Source: a virus. From it: a DNA stretch of 51,549 nt. The translations under genes were made by a program, and so were the position numbers. The stretch lies in the IMG/VR virus record IMGVR_UViG_3300027752_000027, positions 1 to 51,549 of that record. One strand, given 5' to 3'. The notes under the pieces were generated by a model. It saw only the letters and a program-made list of their open reading frames with translations. It was not told the origin of the DNA and searched no databases. Below are positions 1-7,034 of this stretch, in pieces (positions within the stretch are counted from its first letter, which is position 1; every line of letters begins with the position of its first letter).

Positions 1-12
1 AGCTGGACACAT
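1..12 (-). CDS. Start of a gene running off the left edge
   Basis: Only four codons (Met-Cys-Pro-Ala) lie inside the window. The ATG is preceded by a strong ribosome binding site, AAGGAG, six bases upstream. The product cannot be judged. Confidence 0.4.
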
Positions 13-28
13 AGAGTCTCCTTACCCT

Positions 29-136
29 TTACTCTATATACCGTACCACCCTATCTCCATATATTCGCCTTACCGGATTGGGGGGTGGTCCTGGCGGTGC
101 CCGGTTCACTACTTCTGCCACCTCTCTAACTGCCAT
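29..136 (-). CDS. Possible 35-aa proline-rich peptide
   Basis: A short open frame starts inside the end of the 74-aa gene upstream (28-base overlap) and ends just before the next ribosome binding site. Its middle carries a proline-rich run. It could be real, because genes here are packed end to end, but the long overlap and the lack of a clear ribosome binding site make it doubtful. Confidence 0.3.
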   Translation of the reverse strand: MAVREVAEVVNRAPPGPPPNPVRRIYGDRVVRYIE

Positions 137-333
137 CTATCTAATCCCTCACCACGCCACGAACGATGCGTTTCCCATTGAGTCCACTCTACCCCATCAG
201 ACACTGACCTCGCGACTGCTTCGTCTATTGCCATATCATAGTCGCTTGTCTGCCACTGTACATCGTCTGGGACATCTATCTCTACGAGCATTCTGAATGC
301 TCTTTCTTCTTCAACTATAAAAGTTTTAATCAT
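109..333 (-). CDS. Small hypothetical protein, 74 aa
   Basis: Not recognised. It is an acidic protein with a tryptophan- and arginine-rich C-terminal third, and looks soluble, with no membrane segment. Its ATG overlaps the TGA of the preceding gene (ATGA), so it is translationally coupled in the tiny-gene operon of 109-2050. Confidence 0.7.
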   Translation of the reverse strand: MIKTFIVEEERAFRMLVEIDVPDDVQWQTSDYDMAIDEAVARSVSDGVEWTQWETHRSWRGEGLDRWQLERWQK

Positions 334-476
334 TTTGTTTCCTCATCATTGAATGTATCACTGCACCACTGCTTCCCATCATCTATTGTAAGCATATCCC
401 AGAATGATGCGATACCCATACCACTCACTCCATATGCTATGATGCCATTCAACATATCATCACTACTATAATACAT
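330..476 (-). CDS. Small hypothetical protein, 48 aa
   Basis: Not recognised. An ATG-to-TGA frame of 48 codons whose stop overlaps the start of the next gene by ATGA. Acidic, with a Gly/Ile-rich middle (around residues 11-24). It is supported mainly by its exact fit between two neighbouring genes of the same strand. Confidence 0.55.
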   Translation of the reverse strand: MYYSSDDMLNGIIAYGVSGMGIASFWDMLTIDDGKQWCSDTFNDEETK

Positions 477-482
477 AATATA

Positions 483-605
483 TTATCTCTTCTCTGCTAT
501 AGGTAATCTACACGTATGACCTATAGGTTCTTCTGAAAATGCTGCATATATGCTTATATTATAGCATATTACTACAAACAGCGCGAATATTAAAAACTTA
601 TTCAT
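483..605 (-). CDS. Small exported or membrane-anchored peptide, 40 aa
   Basis: The N-terminus has a lysine followed by about 17 hydrophobic residues and then Ala-Ala, which looks like a cleavable signal peptide or a single membrane anchor. The rest is a short polar tail with one cysteine. The start overlaps the stop of the 96-aa gene upstream (ATGA). Function unknown; tiny envelope proteins of this kind are common in phage early regions. Confidence 0.55.
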   Translation of the reverse strand: MNKFLIFALFVVICYNISIYAAFSEEPIGHTCRLPIAEKR

Positions 606-892
606 AGCATGTCCCTTAATTTATTAATTTCTACTTCAAGTTCGTATACGTGTTTTTTATATCTTACATCCCGGTCATTTTCTATATAATCTAACGCAGA
701 ACGAAGACTATCGAGTTGTTTATGCACCTCTATTATGTTATAAGAGGCGACACACAGTACTCCTGTGATAAAAATCGTCCCACCAGTAATACCATACCAA
801 TCTGCTCCTATACCTATAAGAATCACAGTAGTAAGAGTAGCAACGCACAATATTGCACTTATTGCATATGCATACAACATCTTATATTTCAT
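602..892 (-). CDS. Small membrane protein with two TM segments and a coiled-coil tail, 96 aa
   Basis: Hydrophobic stretches at about residues 8-28 and 34-52 should cross the inner membrane twice. The C-terminal half is charged with heptad-like leucines and is probably a cytoplasmic coiled coil. The start overlaps the stop of the 35-aa gene upstream (TAATG) and the stop overlaps the next start (ATGA). Length and topology do not decide between a holin-like, superinfection-exclusion or other envelope role. Confidence 0.65.
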   Translation of the reverse strand: MKYKMLYAYAISAILCVATLTTVILIGIGADWYGITGGTIFITGVLCVASYNIIEVHKQLDSLRSALDYIENDRDVRYKKHVYELEVEINKLRDML

Positions 893-999
893 TAACTGAA
901 CATCAATATTCCACTAAAAATGATCACAGAAACGCAAAATATGCCATATATTATTGCTCCTGCCACTAAAAACCCGATAATATTGCCTAATAAATCCAT
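892..999 (-). CDS. Single-span membrane peptide, 35 aa
   Basis: Almost the whole peptide is hydrophobic (Leu/Ile/Val/Gly/Phe), with one acidic residue at position 2, so it should be a single-pass membrane peptide. Its TAA overlaps the ATG of the following two-span membrane protein (TAATG), which suggests coupled synthesis and perhaps joint function. Supported by fit and coupling only. Confidence 0.5.
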   Translation of the reverse strand: MDLLGNIIGFLVAGAIIYGIFCVSVIIFSGILMFS

Positions 1000-1015
1000 T
1001 TTGTATGTTTTCCTA

Positions 1016-1258
1016 TTAATACTCTACATGAGAGCGAATTGTCCACTTTTCTACTACTGGATACCCGTATTTATCTTCATTAACTGCAATATATGCAACT
1101 GTTTTCTTGACATTGGCATATCGAATGCCATCATTGGTGAATAACACATGGGGAAATTGTTCCCAGGTGCCTGTCATATCATCCTCATTAAGTCCATAAT
1201 CGTGCGTAAGTTTACAATCTTTTTCTACGAAAGACCCTATACTTCGGCATCCATTCAT
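1016..1258 (-). CDS. Small hypothetical protein, 80 aa
   Basis: Not recognised. A soluble, mixed-charge protein rich in Tyr, Val and Asp, with two cysteines (residues 4 and 15). The start overlaps the previous stop by ATGA, placing it in a chain of coupled genes. Confidence 0.65.
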   Translation of the reverse strand: MNGCRSIGSFVEKDCKLTHDYGLNEDDMTGTWEQFPHVLFTNDGIRYANVKKTVAYIAVNEDKYGYPVVEKWTIRSHVEY

Positions 1259-1443
1259 CGATACAGACTCCCATATCGATAGTCAACGTCCATATAGTCG
1301 AAAGTGTAAGTTCCTTTCGTGCTGCAATAAGATACAACTTCTTGCTCTATCACTGTCTCTATGACTTCTTGCATAGAGGAACTAATAGTGCCGTTTTTGA
1401 CACCTTCTTTATATGCTTCCATCGCTGGTTTTTTCAATATCAT
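1255..1443 (-). CDS. Small hypothetical protein, 62 aa
   Basis: Not recognised. The N-terminal half is predicted helical (Ala/Glu/Val rich); the C-terminal third is rich in tyrosine and aspartate. Coupled by ATGA to both neighbours. Confidence 0.65.
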   Translation of the reverse strand: MILKKPAMEAYKEGVKNGTISSSMQEVIETVIEQEVVSYCSTKGTYTFDYMDVDYRYGSLYR

Positions 1444-1529
1444 GTTGTTACTTCCTCATTATTGCAATCATTGCAGACACTAGACTCATTGTCAACGCCA
1501 CATACTATACATTCAACTTCATATTCCAT
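1440..1529 (-). CDS. Putative 29-aa zinc-ribbon micropeptide
   Basis: The peptide holds two CxxC pairs (Cys7/Cys10 and Cys19/Cys22), the spacing expected of a minimal zinc knuckle. Its TGA overlaps the ATG of the next gene. The ribosome binding site is weak (GGA about 10 bases upstream), and an in-frame stop not far upstream rules out a much longer form. The CxxC pairing and coupling make it more likely real than chance. Confidence 0.4.
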   Translation of the reverse strand: MEYEVECIVCGVDNESSVCNDCNNEEVTT

Positions 1530-1577
1530 TTCTATACATCCAGTGTTTTCTCTGAAATCTGGAAGAGACGGTCACGA

Positions 1578-1751
1578 TTATGCTACCTCCCAAGAATGGT
1601 CACTGCGGATCACCAGATCGGCAACTTGCTCTTCATGCATATCTTCAGCAAAAGATCGAACCAAGACCTGCGCTTCTTCGTAGGTCAGTTTCTCTCCTAG
1701 CAGTTCACCTGGACCACCTGACATATAACGAACTTCGAATTTCTTTTCCAT
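1578..1751 (-). CDS. Small acidic hypothetical protein, 57 aa
   Basis: Not recognised. The frame has good codon texture for the neighbourhood. The protein is acidic and mostly helical, with a Gly-Gly-Pro-Gly turn near residue 12. It lies 11 bases after the stop of the 95-aa gene and belongs to the operon started by the promoter at 2081-2108. About 50 bases separate it from the next small gene. Confidence 0.6.
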   Translation of the reverse strand: MEKKFEVRYMSGGPGELLGEKLTYEEAQVLVRSFAEDMHEEQVADLVIRSDHSWEVA

Positions 1752-1762
1752 TTCTATATTCC

Positions 1763-2050
1763 TTATGCGGATATCGGGGGGTTGTTCAAATACTGGGGCG
1801 TAACCGGATCAGCACGTTTTGCATACGGACGACCATTTACAGTCCCTAAGACCCAAGTTCCGTTTGCCAGGTCGACCGCCAGGTCGTTCATCAGGATTTC
1901 GGCAACACCTTCGAATGAACATTCAGTTCCAACGATAGACTGCATATGACCTCCACGCCTAACTGCTACAGACCAGACTTTCTCACCACTATCTTTCACT
2001 CGACTGGTAACGTTCATCTCGAAGATATCATTTTCAACTTTTGCTAACAT
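1763..2050 (-). CDS. Hypothetical early protein, 95 aa
   Basis: Not recognised. A mostly beta-type small protein. It is the first gene after promoter A1; its ATG lies about 30 bases downstream of the -10 box, behind the purine-rich leader shared by the family-A cassettes. It heads the tiny-gene operon that continues to the left edge. Confidence 0.7.
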   Translation of the reverse strand: MLAKVENDIFEMNVTSRVKDSGEKVWSVAVRRGGHMQSIVGTECSFEGVAEILMNDLAVDLANGTWVLGTVNGRPYAKRADPVTPQYLNNPPISA

Positions 2051-2080
2051 TTTTTTTCCTTTCTCTCAATTCTTACAACT

Positions 2081-2108
2081 ATTATACCGTATCTGGGATG
2101 AAATGCAA
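2081..2108 (-). promoter_or_regulatory. Sigma70-type promoter, family A copy 1
   Basis: Read on the minus strand: TTGCAT, a 16-base spacer, then TATAAT. Upstream, to about 2134, is a conserved stretch (ATTGATTTCATTGAAG, then TTTTAGGGG). Downstream is a GAGAAAG-rich leader. Eight other copies exist in the window. It drives the gene at 1763-2050 and the small genes beyond. Confidence 0.85.
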
Positions 2109-2144
2109 CCCCTAAAACTTCAATGAAATCAATGGGTTGGAACG

Positions 2145-2459
2145 TTAGACCGCCATCGATGCTAATTGACGCTTTCGGTCTGCATAAACAAGGTCAAAAA
2201 CAATATCTATGTCTTGTGCTGTTAAATCCGCGTCAACCATAACGCGCACGATATCCCCTTCAAGGTCCATCCACGCTTTTCGGTTCACAAAGCGATCCCG
2301 CGAGTTGTCATAGTAATACTCAACAACACCTTCGCCACCGACACCGCTCAGTTTTTCGGGTTGATCGGTGCTGAAGTCGTAAGTAGGGAATGCCCCATCT
2401 TTATCGGAGTAAAAATCTACTGCGCTAACATTGCGGGACTTAATATTCTGATCTAACAT
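2145..2459 (-). CDS. Hypothetical early protein, 104 aa
   Basis: Not recognised. Acidic soluble protein. I place the start at the ATG at 2459 rather than an upstream ATG at 2480, because the upstream one lies in the conserved promoter leader only about 12 bases from the -10 box. The stop falls just before the next promoter cassette, so this is a one-gene transcription unit. Confidence 0.7.
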   Translation of the reverse strand: MLDQNIKSRNVSAVDFYSDKDGAFPTYDFSTDQPEKLSGVGGEGVVEYYYDNSRDRFVNRKAWMDLEGDIVRVMVDADLTAQDIDIVFDLVYADRKRQLASMAV

Positions 2460-2491
2460 TTTTCTTTCTCTCTTTCTCAATTCTTACAACC

Positions 2492-2519
2492 ATTATACCA
2501 GAGTGGGGGTGAAATGCAA
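2492..2519 (-). promoter_or_regulatory. Sigma70-type promoter, family A copy 2
   Basis: TTGCAT-16-TATAAT on the minus strand, followed by the shared GAGAAAGAGAGAAAG leader. Upstream flank to about 2548 carries the conserved ATTGATTCC/TATAGGGTTTCTGGGG variant. It drives 2145-2459. Confidence 0.85.
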
Positions 2520-2563
2520 CCCCAGAAACCCTATAGGAATCAATAACTTAGCGTTATGGCGAC

Positions 2564-2875
2564 TCATGACATTTTTGCAAGAGCCTTTAAAGTATTTTTG
2601 TTACCACCAGAACGCTTCATGACGAATCGTCCCGAAGACATCGCTGTCATTGCACCTATTCCTCCGCAATCGGTTCCCCAATCACTACCTGGGCTAGAAC
2701 GTTTCAGGAGACTCAGTATGCTGAAATATTCCATATCAGCGCGAACGAGATCGTCTTTATTTTCACACCGAATGCTCTTGTAGATGGTGAGAATGGAGGG
2801 AGAGACTTCAAAAGTCCATCCCAATTCTCTGCAAAGATTCACAATCTTGGTGGCGTTTTCAACTGATTTTGACAT
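2564..2875 (-). CDS. Hypothetical early protein, 103 aa
   Basis: Not recognised. The N-terminal half looks helical; a Gly/Ser/Met-rich stretch covers about residues 60-90, and the C-terminus is basic. A single-gene unit between two family-A promoter cassettes; the ATG at 2875 follows the shared purine-rich leader. Confidence 0.7.
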   Translation of the reverse strand: MSKSVENATKIVNLCRELGWTFEVSPSILTIYKSIRCENKDDLVRADMEYFSILSLLKRSSPGSDWGTDCGGIGAMTAMSSGRFVMKRSGGNKNTLKALAKMS

Positions 2876-2905
2876 TTTTTCTCTCTTTCTCTAATTGATG
2901 TAACC

Positions 2906-2933
2906 ATTATACCCTAATGGGGGTGAAATGCAA
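2906..2933 (-). promoter_or_regulatory. Sigma70-type promoter, family A copy 3
   Basis: TTGCAT-16-TATAAT on the minus strand, then TGGTTACATCAATTAGAGAA leader. It drives 2564-2875. Confidence 0.85.
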
Positions 2934-2978
2934 CCCCAGAAACTTCAATGGAATCAAGCACTTACGCACCACCCCCAC

Positions 2979-3317
2979 TCATGACAGGTCGCTTCTTTTC
3001 TTGATAGACCAGAGTTTTTTCCTATTGGCACTAAGTTCTTTCTGCAACTTGTCCACCTTAGACTGCTGTTTCTCAATGAGTCGCCTAAGTTCCTCAACCT
3101 CTGTCAGGTCCATCTCTGCCGCAACCTCAGCCATTACTCTATCGAGGTCAAGTATAGTATAGTATGATGACTTAAATATCTCCAGTGAGCATACATCGCT
3201 CGCAACGAAATCCCATATGACATCACCTTCTGCATACCCGGACATCATACCCGTGTGCTGATTCTCAGGCAGTGCAGCGAATTTCTTGATGACTTCTATC
3301 AGGTCTTGCTTTTGCAT
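2979..3317 (-). CDS. Early protein with C-terminal coiled coil, 112 aa
   Basis: Function unknown. From about residue 65 onward the sequence is Glu/Lys/Leu-rich with heptad spacing and should form a coiled coil, ending in a basic tail. The ATG at 3317 is chosen over the in-frame ATG at 3350, which overlaps the -10 box at 3349-3354 and cannot be on the transcript. Single-gene unit of promoter A4. Confidence 0.7.
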   Translation of the reverse strand: MQKQDLIEVIKKFAALPENQHTGMMSGYAEGDVIWDFVASDVCSLEIFKSSYYTILDLDRVMAEVAAEMDLTEVEELRRLIEKQQSKVDKLQKELSANRKKLWSIKKRSDLS

Positions 3318-3348
3318 TTCTTTCTCTCTTTCTCTAATTGATGTAACC

Positions 3349-3376
3349 ATTATACCAGAGTGGCGTTCAAATGCAA
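3349..3376 (-). promoter_or_regulatory. Sigma70-type promoter, family A copy 4
   Basis: TTGCAT-16-TATAAT on the minus strand with the shared leader. The conserved upstream flank extends to about 3405. It drives 2979-3317 and lies next to the palindromic region 3431-3507. Confidence 0.85.
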
Positions 3377-3406
3377 CCCCTAAAACCCTATAGGAATCAA
3401 AGGGTT

Positions 3407-4118
3407 AGCGAGGGGAAAGTGAGCGGTGCCTGCCCAGATATGAGCATGTCAAGTCATTTATCCCAGTAACTGCGTACAGTGTGACTCATATCTGGGCAGT
3501 ACACTGTGACCCGCGAAACTCATCATAATGATGAATTTCTCCTTTTTGGGGGTAAAGTGGAGATTTAATTCCTTTGGCTCGGGGATAAATTACCTCTAAA
3601 CCCTTTTTATGCTCGTATACAGGCGAAAGTGGAGATTTACTCCCGGAACTGGCAATTAGACGCTGTTCTGTTTGGCAGTTAGACGGTATGCTTGGGAGGG
3701 GGAGTAGCGAATATAGGCGAATTATTTCTTGACTTTAGTGTCTGGAGAGGGGTATTAGCGTTCTAAGGAGCGATATACGCCTCTAAACAGCATAAACACG
3801 CTATTATTACCTAATGGTTCATTTGTATTGACAAGAGAGTAACTACTGCTGTTGTCATGATGACAACACTAATACTCTAAGAATACGCTGTTTCTTAGTG
3901 CAAACGTGTCGCGAATCATAGTATTTGCGCGGGTTGTGGGATAGTTGTGCTATTAGAGTATTGTATTAAAATATTATTATTTTTCTTTTATCTCTTGTAA
4001 TACTCTCTATTACATACTTACTCTCTATGATACTGTTACTATTGTTATCTCTTATAATATTCTTATTGTTTGACAAAGAGGGAAAGTTATTTACTATTAG
4101 AGGGTGAGTATACGAGTT
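3407..4118. other. Palindrome-rich non-coding region
   Basis: About 700 bases without a credible gene on either strand. It contains: inverted repeats at 3431-3444/3485-3498 and 3476-3482/3501-3507; a palindrome TCATCATAATGATGA at 3520-3534; direct repeats AAAGTGGAGATTTA at 3554-3567 and 3626-3639; near-identical GGCAATTAGACG (3651-3662) and GGCAGTTAGACG (3674-3685); a 17-base palindrome GTTGTCATGATGACAAC at 3851-3867; and a stem CTAAGAA/TTCTTAG at 3877-3883/3892-3898. The part from about 3960 to 4110 is very AT-rich. Candidates are a replication origin, a regulatory RNA or a terminator/regulator hub. Confidence 0.6.
3431..3507. repeat. Nested inverted repeats
   Basis: TGCCCAGATATGAG (3431-3444) is repeated exactly as its reverse complement at 3485-3498, 40 bases apart. 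A second pair, ACAGTGT (3476-3482) and ACACTGT (3501-3507), overlaps the right arm, so the two hairpins cannot form fully at once. There is no T-run, so it is not a classical rho-independent terminator. Confidence 0.75.
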
Positions 4119-4292
4119 TTATTTACTACTTTCTATAAAAACTTTGAGAGTTCTTTTATCATCTTGTAATGAGAGTGTTATACCATTGAGATCGAACTTA
4201 CCATAGACCCTACCATTAGAGTCTATGATTTCGAATCTTGTGATGTTCTCAAGGTACTGATGGTGAAGTGGTTTGGTCAACTCATCTTCCAT
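4119..4292 (-). CDS. Small hypothetical protein, 57 aa
   Basis: Not recognised; mixed charge, probably alpha/beta. The ATG at 4292 lies inside the end of the 65-aa gene upstream (11-base overlap). It is the last gene of the operon that begins at promoter B1 (7035-7062), just before the non-coding region. Confidence 0.6.
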   Translation of the reverse strand: MEDELTKPLHHQYLENITRFEIIDSNGRVYGKFDLNGITLSLQDDKRTLKVFIESSK

Positions 4293-4479
4293 CTTGATTT
4301 ATCCTCTTGAGTATGATATCAATGAAAGGTGACATATCAGTTTTGTGTGTGAAGATAATTTTGCCTGATAGGTGTGAGTTCACTATAAGCGAGACATCAT
4401 CTCCGTCTTCTATGATTTCTGTTGTAATTGAAAATCGTTTGGACAGGGCATTGATTATTTGATTTTCTACGAGAGACAC
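4282..4479 (-). CDS. Small hypothetical protein, 65 aa, GTG start
   Basis: Not recognised. Alternating hydrophobic and charged residues suggest a small alpha/beta domain. The start codon is GTG, supported by an AGGAG ribosome binding site eight bases upstream. Confidence 0.65.
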   Translation of the reverse strand: MSLVENQIINALSKRFSITTEIIEDGDDVSLIVNSHLSGKIIFTHKTDMSPFIDIILKRINQDGR

Positions 4480-4507
4480 AGTATTTACTCCTGAGTAAGC
4501 ATACTAT

Positions 4508-4732
4508 TTAGTATCCTGATGTGACATAGGCGTAGAGTTTAAACATTTTACCTCTAACATTGTAGTCTCGTCTTTGTTTGATACGCCTCCTTAAAGAACG
4601 CTTACTACCCCATTTCCTTCGTATCATTCTGTCTGTCATGTGCTGTCGTGGTTTGATGATGTAACGACCCATACAACGACCACGCTTCCGTCTGTTGTAG
4701 GGTTTTATTGTTCTGTATGTTTGCGCCTTCAT
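4508..4732 (-). CDS. Very basic arginine-rich small protein, 74 aa
   Basis: About a third of the residues are Arg or Lys, in clusters around residues 14-20 and 38-60, as in nucleic-acid-binding proteins. No known domain recognised. The start overlaps the stop of the 79-aa gene upstream (ATGA). DNA or RNA binding is inferred from composition only. Confidence 0.65.
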   Translation of the reverse strand: MKAQTYRTIKPYNRRKRGRCMGRYIIKPRQHMTDRMIRRKWGSKRSLRRRIKQRRDYNVRGKMFKLYAYVTSGY

Positions 4733-4968
4733 GTGATAGTGACCTCTGCGTCTGTCTTAATAACAACTCTTGCACCACAAGGTAAAAGAGTGCTATCGTT
4801 TCCACCATAGATGACTTCACTCTCACCGTGTATCTTTACACTATGCCCATAGGTGTTTGTGCTTCCTTGCTTCACAGTCAACACTGCTTCGTTAGTGCCG
4901 TTCTTTTTGTTAGCACGAATCTTATGCATGTTGACATGAATGTATTTTGTTTTAGTTCTTTTGCTCAT
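4729..4968 (-). CDS. Conserved small phage protein, 79 aa
   Basis: The pattern HVN-(x)3-IR-(x)2-NKK near the N-terminus, a VKQG-(x)4-YG centre and CGARVVIKT near the end resembles a small protein of unknown function that I recall from several phages of marine and other bacteria. Probably a compact beta domain. Coupled by ATGA to the arginine-rich protein downstream. No function can be assigned. Confidence 0.7.
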   Translation of the reverse strand: MSKRTKTKYIHVNMHKIRANKKNGTNEAVLTVKQGSTNTYGHSVKIHGESEVIYGGNDSTLLPCGARVVIKTDAEVTIT

Positions 4969-5026
4969 CGGTAACTGTATTTCCTCATCGCTTCTTCGTA
5001 TTGCTCCATTGCGACTGTTGCTTTCC

Positions 5027-5290
5027 TTACTTGTTTAATTTCTGTTGTGTGAGTCTATCGTATCTTCGTTCAAGATAGTTGATGATTGCTTCAAGTCCCC
5101 ATAGTAATGCAAATGGTACTGATAATGCCAATCCTAATATCCCAACGCCAGTCATAAGAATGGCGATAAGGGTAAAGATACAAGTTTGCATTGCTGCTAT
5201 TACTGTGCGTGTTGGATAACGCGCATTGTAAATTCTATTCAATGCCGCAACCGTGTTTATGCATAGCAGTCTCATCGTCCATGCTATCAT
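5027..5290 (-). CDS. Inner-membrane protein with two TM segments, 87 aa
   Basis: Two hydrophobic segments (about residues 31-48 and 50-70) separated by a Gly turn, flanked by Arg-rich ends, indicate a two-span membrane hairpin. Size and topology would suit a holin or another small envelope protein, but no lysis gene is visible nearby. The start overlaps the previous stop by ATGA. Confidence 0.65.
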   Translation of the reverse strand: MIAWTMRLLCINTVAALNRIYNARYPTRTVIAAMQTCIFTLIAILMTGVGILGLALSVPFALLWGLEAIINYLERRYDRLTQQKLNK

Positions 5291-5391
5291 ACCATCGCCT
5301 CAAGCAGAATCATTATCCTGTATGAGATAACCATTTGATAGATGATGAATGTTCCTATTACAAAGTATTGCCAATCAGGTAAGTCTTTCAT
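5287..5391 (-). CDS. Single-span membrane peptide, 34 aa
   Basis: Central hydrophobic segment (about residues 9-31) after a short acidic start. The ATG overlaps the stop of the GIY-YIG gene (TGATG) and the stop overlaps the next start (ATGA), so it fills the gap exactly between two genes and is probably made together with the two-span membrane protein. Confidence 0.55.
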   Translation of the reverse strand: MKDLPDWQYFVIGTFIIYQMVISYRIMILLEAMV

Positions 5392-6128
5392 CAATATTGA
5401 TCCACTGGAATGAATGTGCATTCCTTCTGTTGTTTTTTCTTCTCTTCACGGTACTTCCTTTGATACTCTAGTATCTTTTCACGATTCTCTTGTCGATACT
5501 TCTTAAAGTATTCATCCGTCTTTTCACGATTATTTTCATAGTACTTCTTCTGCTTCTCTAGTAACTTTTCACGATTTTCTTCACGGTACTTCTTAGCGTA
5601 CTTCTTAGAGTATTCAATCGTCTTTTCACGATTCTCTTCACGGTACTTCTTAGCGTATTCAATCCTCTTTTCACGATTCTCTTCATAGTAATTCTTGTTC
5701 TTCTTTAGTACCTTTTCACGATTCTCTTCATAATAATTCTTGTTCTTCTTTAGTACCTTTGCACGATTATTTTTATAGTACTTCTTACCATGTATTGACT
5801 GGTATTCGGTAGTCTCACACAATCCATGCTTCCAATTCGGATTATCTTTACCATACAATGTTGGTGGTGGGAATTGGGTAATAACATTATAATACTTATC
5901 CCAACACCTCTCCTTCCTATTTTTAAGAAGGTCAGATTCCAACTGCATCATCTCATCTGGCGTACCATAGGCAAGAATGCGCCTACGGAATCCTTTGGGT
6001 GCAATCTTAAACGATTCCATAATGGATGATGAATGGGTGTAACCATCATCAAGTGTGCCTTTGTGATAACCGATATAGTACATACTATTCTTGGAATCAT
6101 ACCACATATAAACGAATGCTTCACTCAT
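5391..6128 (-). CDS. GIY-YIG nuclease-like protein with a long repeat tail, 245 aa
   Basis: Residues 6-24 carry the GIY-YIG pattern (VYMWY ... YYIGYHKG) of site-specific nucleases, with an arginine helix about residues 45-52 (GFRRRIL). Residues 92-102 (YGKDNPNWKHG) resemble a NUMOD3-type DNA-binding motif, as in free-standing phage homing endonucleases. From residue 121 to 229 come seven units of about 15 residues, each starting NR(E/A)K and ending YYEE or YREE, giving a highly charged helix. The last 15 residues are unique. Coupled to the Dam-like gene upstream (ATGA). Homing endonuclease is the best guess; activity and target are unknown. Confidence 0.7.
   Translation of the reverse strand: MSEAFVYMWYDSKNSMYYIGYHKGTLDDGYTHSSSIMESFKIAPKGFRRRILAYGTPDEMMQLESDLLKNRKERCWDKYYNVITQFPPPTLYGKDNPNWKHGLCETTEYQSIHGKKYYKNNRAKVLKKNKNYYEENREKVLKKNKNYYEENREKRIEYAKKYREENREKTIEYSKKYAKKYREENREKLLEKQKKYYENNREKTDEYFKKYRQENREKILEYQRKYREEKKKQQKECTFIPVDQY
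5442..5768 (-). repeat. Intragenic 45-base tandem repeats
   Basis: Seven degenerate units of 45 bases (one of 57, from a duplicated 12-base piece) inside the GIY-YIG gene. The plus-strand signature is TTTTCACGATTCTCTTC, repeated with TACTT/CTTCTTA between. Two neighbouring units (about 5695-5790) are nearly identical in sequence, a sign of recent expansion. They encode a charged helical stalk. Confidence 0.85.
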
Positions 6129-7027
6129 CCAAAATCCAATGTCGCTAAGTGTGATTCTCTATTGTAGTTTGATAGCAACAACTCTTGTCGCTTCTTCTCG
6201 TTCTCACGATAGTTCTTGCCCGAATGCATTGTGTATGTCAAGTCCCACGACTCAGGATACCATTGCTTCCATAGTTCTATCAGTTCGGGGTTTGAGTCAT
6301 AGGTTATCAGCATCCGCCCCGCTTGCTTTTGCGATGTCGCTTGACAATCTTCGTAAAACTTTAGGTGATTAAATCCCTTGTGCATTTCACCGTTCTTGCC
6401 ATACAGGATAGATTTTCCATTACTGCCTACCTTATCATAGGGTGGGTCAAGAAACACCAGTGTGGACGCTGTGCTGCGCTCTAAGAGGGTACTATAGTCC
6501 TGATTAGTGATCTTCCAATCCTTGATGTGATGACCGTATGCTTCCAACTTGCTGCACTGCAATACGCTGAAGTTTGACGCACATGCTTGCTTGGATAATG
6601 TGCCTGACTCACTGAGTCCAGAGAACGACATCTTGTTTAAGCACCACCATGCTTGACCAATCTTATGTCGTGAATTTGCATTCATTACATCAACGCTTGC
6701 AAGTACGTCTTTGCACTCTGTAAACAAAGCACGATGACCATCTTCGCCTTTCTCTTCTGCGATAAGTTTCTTCGCCATCATTTCATCACCAAACTTTTTG
6801 GGGTCTGCTTGAAGTGCAGTCCAAAAGCAATAGAGATTGTAGTAGAGGTCGTTGATCCATATCTTTGCATCGGGGTTCGCTTGCGAGAATGCAAACGCCA
6901 TACTACCACCCCCAACAAAGGGTTCGCGATACTCTGTAACACCATGTGGTGTCTTGGGCATTAGGAACTTTATTGCGCGACTCTTGCCACCAGGATATCG
7001 AACCGGAGTTGTTAGTTTTCTATTCAT
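6125..7027 (-). CDS. dam: Dam-like DNA adenine N6-methyltransferase (D12 class), 300 aa
   Basis: Methylates adenine in DNA with S-adenosylmethionine. The D12-class order of motifs is present: RYPGGKSRAI near the start (SAM-binding motif X/I), REPFVGGGSMA about residues 35-45, NDLYYN, CLNKMSFSG, and the catalytic LDPPYDK in the C-terminal half. Length is slightly above the usual 260-280. I start at the ATG at 7027, because the frame's upstream ATG (7036) overlaps the -10 box of promoter B1. Its transcript would have almost no leader. Probably protects phage DNA from restriction. Confidence 0.9.
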   Translation of the reverse strand: MNRKLTTPVRYPGGKSRAIKFLMPKTPHGVTEYREPFVGGGSMAFAFSQANPDAKIWINDLYYNLYCFWTALQADPKKFGDEMMAKKLIAEEKGEDGHRALFTECKDVLASVDVMNANSRHKIGQAWWCLNKMSFSGLSESGTLSKQACASNFSVLQCSKLEAYGHHIKDWKITNQDYSTLLERSTASTLVFLDPPYDKVGSNGKSILYGKNGEMHKGFNHLKFYEDCQATSQKQAGRMLITYDSNPELIELWKQWYPESWDLTYTMHSGKNYRENEKKRQELLLSNYNRESHLATLDFG

Positions 7028-7034
7028 ACACACC

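Noticed and set aside
78-296. Plus-strand frame at the left end
   Set aside because: It opposes the coupled minus-strand genes and has no signals; nothing else in the window is on the plus strand.
4969-5026. Possible 14-codon peptide between the 79-aa and 87-aa genes
   Set aside because: Too short and without a ribosome binding site.
5442-5768. Regular repeats that might suggest a CRISPR array
   Set aside because: The 45-base units are contiguous, in frame and encode a charged helix; there are no unique spacers.
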